Part shown: positions 17,993-26,270 of the stretch, one piece after another
Position numbering within the stretch: position 1 is the stretch's first letter
Layout: every line of letters begins with the position of its first letter
DNA from: Polaribacter sp. SA4-10
GTDB lineage: Bacteria > Bacteroidota > Bacteroidia > Flavobacteriales > Flavobacteriaceae
DNA: 64,000 bases
Assembly: GCF_002163835.1 (NCBI RefSeq)
Contig: NZ_CP019331.1
Location: forward strand, 806,001-870,000
Reading direction: 5' to 3'
Notes under the pieces: model-generated
Databases searched by the model: none
What the model was told of the DNA's origin: nothing
The model's input: the letters and a program-made list of their open reading frames with translations, nothing else
Program-made: the position numbers and the translations under genes

Positions 17993-18045
17993 ATTAAAAT
18001 GAACATTATCTCAGCGTTAAAGTTGTGAGTAATTAAAATGAACAT
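17993..18045 (+). repeat. 14-bp direct repeat framing the start of the Crp-family gene
   Basis: ATTAAAATGAACAT occurs at 17993-18006 and again at 18032-18045, where it includes the start codon of the regulator. The first copy opens a nine-codon reading frame (17999-18028, MNIISALKL). It could be a duplicated leader or a chance repeat. Confidence 0.7.
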
Positions 18046-18622
18046 CGAGAAATCAATAATACCAGAAATTTTTAAAGACATTTCTTTTTCGCAAGAAGAA
18101 GTAAATAGTATTGAAAGTAAATTTGAAAAACTCAATTTAAAAAAAGGCACAGCACTCCTGAATGCGGGGGAACTTGTAAGCAACCAATACTTTGTTTATA
18201 GTGGATGCTTAAGAACCTATTTTATTGACAATTCTGGTAAAGAACATACCTTACAATTCGCTATTAATGATTGGTGGATAAGTGATTATACCGCATTTTT
18301 CACAACTACGAAAGCGCTCATGAATATTGAAACTATTCAGGATGCAGCTTTATATAAAATTTCCAAAAAAGATATGGAAGCTTTGTATAGCAAAATTCCA
18401 CAATTAGAAACCTTTTTTAGAAAAAAAATGGAAAAAGCATTTGCTAGTTTTCAAAAAAGGATATTAGCAAGTTTAGCACAATCAGCAAAAGAAAGATATG
18501 TATCTTTTATAAGTACTTACCCAAACATTGAACAGAGTGTTAAAAACTACCACATAGCTTCTTATCTAGGGATTACAACAGAAAGCTTAAGCAGAATTAG
18601 AAAAGAATTAGCGCACGAGTAA
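18038..18622 (+). CDS. Crp/Fnr family transcriptional regulator
   Basis: A 194-aa protein with an N-terminal cyclic-nucleotide-binding-like beta roll (about 25-115) and a C-terminal helix-turn-helix ('IASYLGITTESLSRIRKELA'). It lacks a Cys cluster as in FNR, and the cAMP-binding residues are not obvious, so the effector is unknown; small Bacteroidota members of this type are common. The DJ-1/PfpI lipoprotein gene follows 74 bases downstream and is a plausible target. Confidence 0.88.
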   Translation: MNIEKSIIPEIFKDISFSQEEVNSIESKFEKLNLKKGTALLNAGELVSNQYFVYSGCLRTYFIDNSGKEHTLQFAINDWWISDYTAFFTTTKALMNIETIQDAALYKISKKDMEALYSKIPQLETFFRKKMEKAFASFQKRILASLAQSAKERYVSFISTYPNIEQSVKNYHIASYLGITTESLSRIRKELAHE

Positions 18623-18696
18623 GTTTATTATCATACATCAATTTTTAGGTGTTATTTTCTTTATAGCTTTGTACTTCATATATAAAATTATTAAAA

Positions 18697-19497
18697 ATGA
18701 AAAGAATAACGCTATTGATAATGACTCTAGTTTTGATTTTATCTTGTGGTAAAAATACAAAGGAAAGCAATGCTACTGAACAAAAACTTAACACGAACTC
18801 AGAAAAAAACACAGCAATGAAAAAAGTATTATTTGTATTAACAAGCCATGAAGATTTAGGAAATACAGGAGAAAAAACAGGATTTTGGATAGAAGAATTT
18901 GCAACACCTTATTATGTAATGAAAGATAATGGAGTTGAAGTCACCTTAGCATCTCCAAAAGGTGGGCAACCTCCAATTGACCCAAAAAGTACCTCTCCAG
19001 ATTTTCAAACTCCAGCAACAGTAAGATTTAATGGTGATAAAGAAACCCAAGAAATCTTGTCTAAAACAGTAAAATTGGAAACCGTAAATGAAGCAGATTA
19101 TGATGCGGTATTTTATCCTGGTGGACACGGACCTTTATGGGATTTAGCTGAAGACAAAAACTCAATTGCTTTAATAGAAAGTTTTTATAGAAATAACAAA
19201 CCCGTTGCTGCGGTGTGTCACGCTCCAGCTATTTTTAAACACACAAAAAATACAGACGGAACCTCTTTAGTTAATGGAAAAAAAGTAACTGGATTTACAA
19301 ACGGAGAAGAAGATGCTGTACAATTAACATCAGTAGTACCATTTTTGGTAGAAGATATGCTAAAAAGTAATGGCGGAATTTACTCTAAAAAAGCAGACTG
19401 GAATCCTTATGCTGTAGAAGATGGCTTATTAATTACTGGACAAAATCCAGCGTCTTCAGAATTAGTTGCTGAATTATTATTAAAAAAATTAAAGTAA
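18697..19497 (+). CDS. DJ-1/PfpI family lipoprotein (Hsp31-like)
   Basis: A 266-aa protein of the class I glutamine amidotransferase-like superfamily. 'FYPGGHGPLWDL' and 'PVAAVCHAPAIF' hold the acidic/Gly elbow and the nucleophilic Cys of DJ-1/Hsp31 proteins, which act as glyoxalase III, deglycase or chaperone. Residues 1-17 form a lipoprotein signal ending 'LILSCGKN', so the mature protein would be anchored at Cys17. An internal ATG at 18817 would give a cytosolic form like most homologues. The start at 18697 is preferred because the lipobox is good. Confidence 0.85.
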   Translation: MKRITLLIMTLVLILSCGKNTKESNATEQKLNTNSEKNTAMKKVLFVLTSHEDLGNTGEKTGFWIEEFATPYYVMKDNGVEVTLASPKGGQPPIDPKSTSPDFQTPATVRFNGDKETQEILSKTVKLETVNEADYDAVFYPGGHGPLWDLAEDKNSIALIESFYRNNKPVAAVCHAPAIFKHTKNTDGTSLVNGKKVTGFTNGEEDAVQLTSVVPFLVEDMLKSNGGIYSKKADWNPYAVEDGLLITGQNPASSELVAELLLKKLK

Positions 19498-19524
19498 AAA
19501 ATACTCACAACAACATGTAAAAGA

Positions 19525-19558
19525 AATAGCGACTTGAGTTTTAATTCAAGTCGCTATT
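19525..19558 (+). terminator. Intrinsic terminator after the DJ-1 gene
   Basis: A hairpin with arms AATAGCGACTTGA / TCAAGTCGCTATT is followed by a T-rich run. It starts 27 bases after the stop at 19497. Confidence 0.85.
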
Positions 19559-19618
19559 CTTTTTTATTTTGTAATAAAAAAATAAATAATTTTCTTAAGA
19601 AACGTATAAGAGAACACT

Positions 19619-19945
19619 TTAACTTATAATTTTCTTTAAAATAAAAAATACTTTTCGCTCTAAAACATCCACAGTACCGTCAGCAAAAAATACATTTTTA
19701 ATATCTCTTAGTAAATCTTCTTTTTCTTTTTCTGAAAATTTATTTTCTGATAAATATTGTTGAATTTTATCTAAATTCATTTTATCAGAATCTACTACAA
19801 CTTCTGTATGAATCTTATGAAACGTCTGTTCATCAACTTTAGAAAGTATATAATTTTGCTCTTCTTCTGTTTCTAAAAAATTACAATGAGCTGCGTATAA
19901 AAGCACATATGCTTCAAATTCTTTTTTGGTCCAATCTAAATTCAT
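19619..19945 (-). CDS. Small acidic helical protein, TerB-like
   Basis: The 108-aa protein starts at 19945 (MNLDWTKKEFEAYVLLYAA); a longer frame overlaps the sulfurtransferase and is unlikely. It is all-helical by composition and ends 'FFADGTVDVLERKVFFILKK', where F-A-D-G-x-x-x-x-x-E resembles the metal-binding loop of TerB-family proteins. That link is tentative. The start follows the sulfurtransferase stop by two bases, so they form an operon. Confidence 0.7.
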   Translation of the reverse strand: MNLDWTKKEFEAYVLLYAAHCNFLETEEEQNYILSKVDEQTFHKIHTEVVVDSDKMNLDKIQQYLSENKFSEKEKEDLLRDIKNVFFADGTVDVLERKVFFILKKIIS

Positions 19946-19947
19946 AA

Positions 19948-20784
19948 TTAATCTATTTCTATTGGTAAATTGTCTGTACTTCCCCACTCTGTCCAAGAAC
20001 CATCATAAACTGAGTAGTTTTTAATTCCGGCTAATTCTGCGCCTAAAGCTAAAATTGAAGCGGTAACTCCTGTTCCGCAAGTAAAAATAATTTGTTCTTT
20101 ATTTTGATTTATTTTACTAAAAGCTTCTGTTAATTCTTCTACTGATTTCATTAATCCATTTTCTAGAATTTCATTAAAAGGTAAAGAAACAGAATTTGGT
20201 ATATGTCCGTTTCTTATCTCTTTTCTTGGTTCTAGTTCTCTTGCATAAAACCTGTCTTTAGATCGGGCATCCGCAATTAGAATTTTATCATTTTCAATAG
20301 CTAAAAGTACATTTTTTGTAAATTTTATTTTTCCTGGTTGATAATCTACCTTAAAATTTCCTTTTTTTAATTGAAGTTTCTTTGGGGTTTCTATAGGGTA
20401 ATTTTTTGATTTCCATAAAGGTAAACCACCATTTAAAACGGCAATATTCTTAAACCCCATTAATTGAAACATCCACCAAACTCTAGGACTTGAATAAATA
20501 CCTAAATCATCGTAAACTACAAGTATACTATCAGAATTTAGTCCTAATTGTTGTGCTTTCTCTTCAAATTTATCCGGAGATAAAATTGTATTTGGAAAAG
20601 GTGAATTTACATCGGAAAAAATCTTTTTTATATCAAAAAAAATAGCTCCTTTTATTTGTTCTTTAACCTCTTCTAATTTAGTCTTTTCAGTAACTTTTGG
20701 AATTGTACAATCTAAAATAATTAACTTATTAGTATCTAAATTACTGTACAACCAATCTACAGAAACAAGTGGTTTATTAAACAT
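19948..20784 (-). CDS. Sulfurtransferase, two-domain rhodanese type
   Basis: A 278-aa tandem rhodanese protein: an inactive N-terminal domain (about 5-120) and a catalytic C-terminal one (about 150-278) with active loop 'FTCGTGVTAS'. The loop C-G-T/S-G-V-T is closest to mercaptopyruvate sulfurtransferases (SseA), which move sulfur from 3-mercaptopyruvate or thiosulfate to thiol acceptors. Substrate preference is inferred from the loop only. Length is normal. Confidence 0.9.
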   Translation of the reverse strand: MFNKPLVSVDWLYSNLDTNKLIILDCTIPKVTEKTKLEEVKEQIKGAIFFDIKKIFSDVNSPFPNTILSPDKFEEKAQQLGLNSDSILVVYDDLGIYSSPRVWWMFQLMGFKNIAVLNGGLPLWKSKNYPIETPKKLQLKKGNFKVDYQPGKIKFTKNVLLAIENDKILIADARSKDRFYARELEPRKEIRNGHIPNSVSLPFNEILENGLMKSVEELTEAFSKINQNKEQIIFTCGTGVTASILALGAELAGIKNYSVYDGSWTEWGSTDNLPIEID

Positions 20785-20800
20785 TTTATTTAAAGTTCTA

Positions 20801-22126
20801 TTATTTTACTTTATCATAATTATCGTCCCATTCTTTAGGTTTTGGATCGTGTAATTTTCCTAAAGATTTTGCAATAATCATAGAAACAGTAGCATCACCA
20901 GTAACATTTACAGTAGTTCTACACATATCTAAAGGTCTGTCTACAGCAAATATTAATGCCAAACCAATTGGTAATAATTCTTCTGGAAAACCAATAGATT
21001 CTAAAACAATAACTAACATAACCATACCTGCACTTGGCACTGCTGCAGAACCAATAGAGGCTAATAATGCGGTTGCAACAATTACTAATTGATTAGAAAA
21101 AGTTAATCCCTCTGGCCAAATAACTTGCATAATAAATACTGCTGCAATTGCTTGGTATAAGCTTGTACCATCCATATTTATAGTTGCTCCAACGGGTAAA
21201 ACAAAACCAGAAACCTCTTTATCTACTCCCAAATGCTCTTCTACTCTTTCCATTGTAACTGGCAAGGTAGCGGCACTAGAACTTGTAGAAAATGCTAATA
21301 ATTGTGCAGGACTTATTTGTTTTAAAAACCATAAAGGCGATTTTTTTGTATAAACACTTACTAATATTAAATAAAAACCAATCATTAATAATAATCCACC
21401 CACTACACATAATGCATAAACTAATAGTTTTAAGAGTATTTCTGTATCATCAAAGGCAATTATAACATTTGCTAATAGTGCAAAAACGGCATAAGGAGCA
21501 AAAAGCATAATTAAATCTACCATTTTCATTACTACTTCATTTAATGAATCGAAAAAATCCATTAATGGTTTTGCCTTTTTTTCTGGAATTAATAATAATG
21601 AAATTCCTACAAACAAAGCAAAAAAGATAATTTGAAGCATACTTGCATTACCCAATGACTGAAAAATATTGCTTGGAAAGATATCAATTAGTGCTTGTAA
21701 CGGGCCTGCATCATTTTGTGCAGATGCTTTTGCCAGCTTATCTACAACTTCATTAGAAGATTCATATTTAACTTTAATTTTCTCTATTGTTTCAGCAGAC
21801 ATACCAGCTCCTGGTTTCACAATATTTACAATTCCAAGGCCAATAACAATTGCTACTAAAGTAGTCATCATATAAATCACCATCGTCCTTAAACCCATTT
21901 TTTTAATCTTAGAAATATCTTTTAAATCTGATATTCCTTTAATTAAAGAAGCTAATATTAATGGTACTGCAATTAATTTTAATAAGTTGATGAAAATTGT
22001 TCCAAAAGGTTTTATCCAATCTGTTACGAAGCCTTTTCCTCCATCAACAGAATTCATTATAAAACCAAAAATGATACCCAATACCATTCCTATTAAAATT
22101 TTCCAGTGTAATGCTAGTTTTTTCAT
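20801..22126 (-). CDS. Dicarboxylate/amino acid:cation symporter (DAACS family)
   Basis: A 441-aa glutamate/aspartate transporter-type protein with eight membrane segments and two re-entrant loops. 'LAFSTSSSAATLPVTMERVE' is the serine-rich first hairpin loop, 'ATINMDGTSLYQA' the NMDGT cation/substrate motif, and 'FAVDRPLDMCRTTVNVTGD' the substrate-binding last helix. The Arg in 'MCRTT' favours acidic substrates such as glutamate, aspartate or dicarboxylates, taken up with Na+ or H+. It is a single gene. Confidence 0.93.
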   Translation of the reverse strand: MKKLALHWKILIGMVLGIIFGFIMNSVDGGKGFVTDWIKPFGTIFINLLKLIAVPLILASLIKGISDLKDISKIKKMGLRTMVIYMMTTLVAIVIGLGIVNIVKPGAGMSAETIEKIKVKYESSNEVVDKLAKASAQNDAGPLQALIDIFPSNIFQSLGNASMLQIIFFALFVGISLLLIPEKKAKPLMDFFDSLNEVVMKMVDLIMLFAPYAVFALLANVIIAFDDTEILLKLLVYALCVVGGLLLMIGFYLILVSVYTKKSPLWFLKQISPAQLLAFSTSSSAATLPVTMERVEEHLGVDKEVSGFVLPVGATINMDGTSLYQAIAAVFIMQVIWPEGLTFSNQLVIVATALLASIGSAAVPSAGMVMLVIVLESIGFPEELLPIGLALIFAVDRPLDMCRTTVNVTGDATVSMIIAKSLGKLHDPKPKEWDDNYDKVK

Positions 22127-22251
22127 TCAGTAGTTTAAAATTATTTAAGAACTTGAAAGGTAAAAAAATATTTAAAACTCTGAGTGACTTTATTTGTATA
22201 TTGTGTCTAATTTTTAAGTTAACTATAATTATTAACTATAAAAAAATTAAA

Positions 22252-22583
22252 ATGTCGGGAATTATTGCTCCTATTTCAGGAAATAAGCAACAAGGAGTTT
22301 AACAAGTTATTGGGCAAAAATGAGGTTTCAATGCGAATTATGTTGCTAACATACTAAAATAGCAGCTTCAATTTTAATGGGAGTTTTAGGAAAATAATCT
22401 CGTAAAAATAAAGTTACTGATTCTTCTGGGTTAGTAGTTTTATTAGGTGGAAATAAAACTAAAAACAAACAGCACTTTTAAGAAAAAATATTAGATGAAG
22501 ATCTAAATGGAAGTAGTATTGATAATGTTGCTGGTATGGTTTTAGAAGGAACTAAGAAAAAAAACCGATTTAATAGTATATGA
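22252..22583 (+). pseudogene. Decayed DUF937 gene remnant
   Basis: An ATG at 22252 opens MSGIIAPISGNKQQGV and then stops. Past that, in-frame and shifted reading recovers 'GFNANYVANILK', then 'IAASILMGVLGK', 'SSGLVVLLGGNK' and 'EKILDEDLNGSSIDNVAGMV', with at least four stops and one frame change between the pieces. The order and the D-x-N/D-G-S-x-x-D-x-x-x-G-x-x-L/V-x-G end match the second half of DUF937 (YidB-like) proteins of Bacteroidota. Promoter-side sequence and start are still visible, while most of the N-terminal half is gone. The gene is clearly inactive. Confidence 0.8.
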
Positions 22584-22621
22584 AGTAGTTTTTTTGAAAA
22601 TAAATTACTTACTTATATTAT

Positions 22622-22658
22622 AAAAGAAAGCTCAAACATTAAGTTTGAGCTTTCTTTT
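22622..22658 (-). terminator. Intrinsic terminator at the end of bshA
   Basis: A long hairpin with arms AAAAGAAAGCTCAAAC / GTTTGAGCTTTCTTTT overlaps the bshA stop codon. Its A- and T-rich stem ends allow use from either side. Confidence 0.8.
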
Positions 22659-23793
22659 ATTTAGCAATCGTTTTATAACAAGAGGTATAAATTTCTTCAT
22701 AAACGGGTAAAATATTATCTATAGAAAACTTTTTAGCGTGTTTTTTAGCATTACTCTTAAAACGCGCTAAAATTACATCATCCTTTAAAATAGAAATTGC
22801 ATTTTTAGCCATATCATTAACATCACCTAAATTGCTTAAAAATCCAGTTTGTCCATGTATATTTACCTCTGGCAAACCACCTGTATTTGTAGATATAACA
22901 GCAGTTTCAGCAGCCATTGCTTCCAATGCCGCTAAACCAAAACTCTCTGTTTGAGAGGGTAATAAAAACACATCAGAATAACATAAAATTTTAGCAACTT
23001 CTGTACTATTTCCTAAAAACAAAACAGCATCAGAAATTTTTAATTTATTTGCTAAATTTTCGGCTTTTAACCTGTCTGGTCCGTCTCCAATTAATAAAAG
23101 TTTAGAAGGGATTTCTTTGTTTATTTCATAAAATATTTTAATAACATCTTCTACTCTTTTTACAGGCCTAAAATTACTAACATGTGTTAAAATACGTTCT
23201 TCTGGTTTTGCTAAAGCTAAACGTTTACATTCTTGATGTTGCGCTTTATCATACTTTTCTATATCAATAAAATTATAAATAACTTTAATGTCATTTTTAA
23301 TATTAAAAAGTCTGTTTGTAGTCTCTTTTAAATTATTAGAAACTGCGGTAACAACATCTGAATTATTAATACTAAATTCTACAGCTGTTTTATAGGTTGG
23401 ATGACTTCCTACAAGAGTAATATCTGTACCATGTAATGTTGTAACTACTTTAATCTCTATTCCTTTTTCTTTCAACATTTGTTTTGCCATGTAAGCAGCA
23501 TATGCATGAGGAATTGCATAATGAACATGTAAAACTTCAAGTTGGTGTTTTTCTACAATTTCTACCATTTTACTAGACAATGCTAATTCATAAGGTTGAT
23601 ACTGAAACAACGGGTATTCTTCCAAAATTACTTGATGAAAATGTAAATGATGTGAAATAAAATCTAACCTAACAGGTTGATTATAAGTAATAAAATGAAC
23701 TTCATGACCTTTATCTGCCAAAGCCATTCCTAATTCAGTTGCAACTACTCCACTACCTCCAAATGTTGGATAACAAACAATTCCTATTTTCAT
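22657..23793 (-). CDS. bshA: N-acetyl-alpha-D-glucosaminyl L-malate synthase
   Basis: A 378-aa GT-B glycosyltransferase (GT4) that joins UDP-GlcNAc to L-malate, the first step of bacillithiol synthesis. The N-terminus 'MKIGIVCYPTFGGSGVVATE' and 'LHVHYAIPHAYAAYMAKQ' are hallmarks of BshA; 'LLPSQTESFGLAALEAMAAE' is the GT4 nucleotide-sugar motif with the E-x7-E pair. BshB and BshC are not in the window, which is normal for Bacteroidota. Bacillithiol replaces glutathione as thiol buffer here. Confidence 0.93.
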   Translation of the reverse strand: MKIGIVCYPTFGGSGVVATELGMALADKGHEVHFITYNQPVRLDFISHHLHFHQVILEEYPLFQYQPYELALSSKMVEIVEKHQLEVLHVHYAIPHAYAAYMAKQMLKEKGIEIKVVTTLHGTDITLVGSHPTYKTAVEFSINNSDVVTAVSNNLKETTNRLFNIKNDIKVIYNFIDIEKYDKAQHQECKRLALAKPEERILTHVSNFRPVKRVEDVIKIFYEINKEIPSKLLLIGDGPDRLKAENLANKLKISDAVLFLGNSTEVAKILCYSDVFLLPSQTESFGLAALEAMAAETAVISTNTGGLPEVNIHGQTGFLSNLGDVNDMAKNAISILKDDVILARFKSNAKKHAKKFSIDNILPVYEEIYTSCYKTIAK

Positions 23794-23884
23794 AAATTAT
23801 TGAAAAGATTAAATGATTTAAATTCTAATTTGTTAGTTGTAAAGATAAAGGTAATCTTACATTTTAAATCTAAATAAAAGCATA

Positions 23885-23913
23885 AAAAAAACCTACAAAT
23901 TAAATTGTAGGTT
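23885..23913 (-). terminator. Intrinsic terminator after the transketolase gene
   Basis: On the minus strand, the arms AAACCTACAA / TTGTAGGTTT close a six-base loop and are followed by a T run. It lies 32 bases downstream of the stop at 23945. Confidence 0.8.
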
Positions 23914-23944
23914 TATATGAAAAGATACTGAAACACGTTCAGTA

Positions 23945-24790
23945 TTAATAATCTCCTAAAGTTGCAGGGTTTTGAGCTAAAGCATTTTCTAATTGGTCAT
24001 CACTTGGTGCTTTACCATGCCAAGCATGCGTATGCATCATAAAATCTACTCCATTACCCATTTCTGTGTGTAATAAAATACAAACTGGCTTTCCTTTTCC
24101 TGTTAATGATTTAGCTGCTGCTAAACCTGCTAAAATAGCATCTATATTATTTCCTTTTTCAACATCTAAAACATCCCAACCAAAAGCTTCAAATTTTGCT
24201 CTGATGCTTCCCATTGGTAAAACATCGTCAGTAGCACCATCAATTTGTTTTCCGTTTAAATCTACAGTAGCAATTAAATTATCAACTTTTTTTGCTGATG
24301 CATACATAATTGCTTCCCAGTTTTGACCTTCTTGCAATTCACCATCACCATGTAAAGTATAAATAATTTTATCATCGCCATTTAACTTTTTAGCTTGTGC
24401 AGCACCAATACCAACAGACAATCCTTGACCTAAAGAACCAGAAGCAATTCTAATTCCTGGTAAACCTTCGTGTGTTGTTGGATGGCCTTGTAAACGAGAG
24501 TTTAACAATCTAAATGTTGCTAATTCTTCTACAGGGAAAAATCCACTATGTGCCAAAACACTATAAAAAACTGGAGAAATGTGCCCGTTTGATAAAAAGA
24601 ATAAATCTTCATTATTACCATCCATAGTAAAGTCTGTAGAATATTCCATTACTTCTTGATATAAACAAGTAATAAATTCTGCACAGCCTAAAGAACCTCC
24701 TGGATGTCCAGAATTCACGGCATGTACCATTCTTAAAATATCTCTTCTAACTTGTTGTGTAAAATCTTGTAATTGTTGTGTTGCTGGCAT
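23945..24790 (-). CDS. Transketolase, N-terminal (thiamine-binding) subunit
   Basis: A 281-aa protein equal to the N-terminal third of transketolase. 'RMVHAVNSGHPGGSLGCAEF' is the first substrate/ThDP region, and 'YTLHGDGELQEGQNWEAIMY' is the ThDP-Mg motif (GDGx-E...N). In Bacteroidota and archaea the enzyme is split into this subunit and a C-terminal pyrimidine-binding subunit, normally coded next door. No C-terminal partner lies nearby: the downstream neighbour is a terminator and bshA. The start at 24790 is chosen because the longer frame's TTG at 24814 overlaps a -7 promoter box. Confidence 0.9.
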   Translation of the reverse strand: MPATQQLQDFTQQVRRDILRMVHAVNSGHPGGSLGCAEFITCLYQEVMEYSTDFTMDGNNEDLFFLSNGHISPVFYSVLAHSGFFPVEELATFRLLNSRLQGHPTTHEGLPGIRIASGSLGQGLSVGIGAAQAKKLNGDDKIIYTLHGDGELQEGQNWEAIMYASAKKVDNLIATVDLNGKQIDGATDDVLPMGSIRAKFEAFGWDVLDVEKGNNIDAILAGLAAAKSLTGKGKPVCILLHTEMGNGVDFMMHTHAWHGKAPSDDQLENALAQNPATLGDY

Positions 24791-24811
24791 TTGTTGTTGT
24801 TTTAACGCTCG

Positions 24812-24819
24812 CAAAAATA
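24812..24819 (-). promoter_or_regulatory. Candidate -7 element of the transketolase gene
   Basis: The minus strand reads TATTTTTG, fitting TAnnTTTG, 22 bases before the ATG at 24790. It overlaps an alternative upstream start codon, which argues against that start. Confidence 0.5.
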
Positions 24820-24886
24820 CAAAAGTGATTGGATTTGTATTCGCTTTATGTTAGTTTTATTAAAAAATTATTAACAGTAAAAAAAT

Positions 24887-26146
24887 CTAGGTTTTTTGTT
24901 TCTTCTTTTTAGCCGCTGGAAATAAGACATTGTTCAAAATTAATCGATATCCTGGTGAAGTTGGATGTAAATCTAACTCCGTTTTTGGATCTCCTATTCT
25001 GTGTGTGTAATCTTCAGGATCATGACCTCCATAAAATGTAAACATTCCTTTTCCTTTTGTACCATGAATATAGCGTGCTTCTCTATTTACTTTGTTTTCA
25101 CCTAAAACTAACACATTGGATTTTACCATATTTCTATCAAAAGAAGTAGTTTGTCCCATAAAACCTTTTACTAAAACGGTATGATTTTGCGTTAACATTG
25201 TTGGAACAGGATCCCATTTTGCAGAAAACTCTCCTAAAGAAAAGTAATCTGATGTTTTTGGAATTTTACGTTTACGAGTCATATCTATCGTAGAAAACTC
25301 ATACGTTGTTGGGTTTTTAATTAACTGAAAATCTTTAAAGGCTAATGTTTTATTATAATTAATTTTAGATTGATAATTAAAATCTGAGGCATCTCCATCA
25401 AACATTGCTTCTGCAATATCAACTCCTTCAGTAGAAAGTGCAATATCAAAACTATCTGTAGCAGAACACATGGCAAACATAAATCCGCCACCAACAACAT
25501 AATCTCTTATCTTTTTTGCAACTGCTAATTTTTCTTCAGAAACTTTATCATAACCTAATTCCTTTGCTAATTTTTCTGAACGTTGTTTTCCTTCAATATA
25601 CCAAGGAGCAGTTCTAAATGCACCATAAAATCGTCCATATTGTCCTGTAAAATCTTCATGATGCAAATGCAACCATTCATATAAAAGTAACTTATCTTCC
25701 AAAACTTCTTTATCATAAATTACATCAAAAGGAATTTCTGCATAAGTTAAAACCATGGTTACAGCATCATCCCAAGGCATTTTATCTTTTGGAGAATACA
25801 CCGCAATTTTAGGTGCTTTTTCTAAGGTTACAGCATCTTGATTTGCAGAAGGAGCAGCAATTTCTTGTAATATAATTTGTGCCTTTGCATCAGAAATAAC
25901 TTGATAAGAAACACCCCGAATTTTACATTCGTTTTCTACCAATTTATTATTTTCTATTAAAAATGCGCCTCCATCATAATTTAATAACCATTTTGATTTT
26001 AAACCTGCTTCTAAAGAAAAGTAAACAATTCCATATGCTTTTAAATGGTTTTTCTGATTATCATGACTCATAGGTACATATATAAAAGATGCCCAGATTG
26101 AGTTTGATAAAAATATTAGTAATAAAGTTAATAGAAAATTTTTCAT
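24887..26146 (-). CDS. Secreted conserved Bacteroidota protein ('asparagine synthetase B' label)
   Basis: A 419-aa protein with a Sec signal peptide (residues 1-19, ending 'SNSIWA'). It matches a Bacteroidota family carrying the database label 'asparagine synthetase B', yet I see no N-terminal Cys amidotransferase and no SGGxDS ATP-pyrophosphatase motif. Conserved blocks include 'KIAVYSPKDKMPWDDAVTMV', 'YEWLHLHHEDFTGQYGRFYG', 'GGGFMFAMCSATDSFDIALS' and 'HPTSPGYRLILNNVLFPA'. The middle resembles a flavodoxin-like or GATase1-like fold (with Cys in 'MCSAT'), but the function is unknown. A decayed copy of its 5' end lies at 27264-27395. Confidence 0.75.
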   Translation of the reverse strand: MKNFLLTLLLIFLSNSIWASFIYVPMSHDNQKNHLKAYGIVYFSLEAGLKSKWLLNYDGGAFLIENNKLVENECKIRGVSYQVISDAKAQIILQEIAAPSANQDAVTLEKAPKIAVYSPKDKMPWDDAVTMVLTYAEIPFDVIYDKEVLEDKLLLYEWLHLHHEDFTGQYGRFYGAFRTAPWYIEGKQRSEKLAKELGYDKVSEEKLAVAKKIRDYVVGGGFMFAMCSATDSFDIALSTEGVDIAEAMFDGDASDFNYQSKINYNKTLAFKDFQLIKNPTTYEFSTIDMTRKRKIPKTSDYFSLGEFSAKWDPVPTMLTQNHTVLVKGFMGQTTSFDRNMVKSNVLVLGENKVNREARYIHGTKGKGMFTFYGGHDPEDYTHRIGDPKTELDLHPTSPGYRLILNNVLFPAAKKKKQKT

Positions 26147-26150
26147 TTCT

Positions 26151-26177
26151 CAAATGTAATAAAAAGCTTGTCATCAA
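26151..26177 (-). promoter_or_regulatory. Bacteroidota-type promoter of the AsnB-like gene
   Basis: The minus strand reads TTG, 16 bases, TACATTTG, only four bases before the ATG at 26146. The mRNA would be nearly leaderless. The spacing is at the short limit of the consensus. Confidence 0.45.
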
Positions 26178-26225
26178 TAATTTCTTTAACATTTTTTTTT
26201 ATATGTTATAAAGAAATGAAGTTTA

Positions 26226-26233
26226 TATCTTTG
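26226..26233 (+). promoter_or_regulatory. Candidate -7 element of the oxidoreductase gene
   Basis: TATCTTTG fits TAnnTTTG and lies 38 bases before the ATG at 26271. Confidence 0.5.
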
Positions 26234-26270
26234 ATTTTAATAATTACTAGTTTAATATCTATATAAAAAA

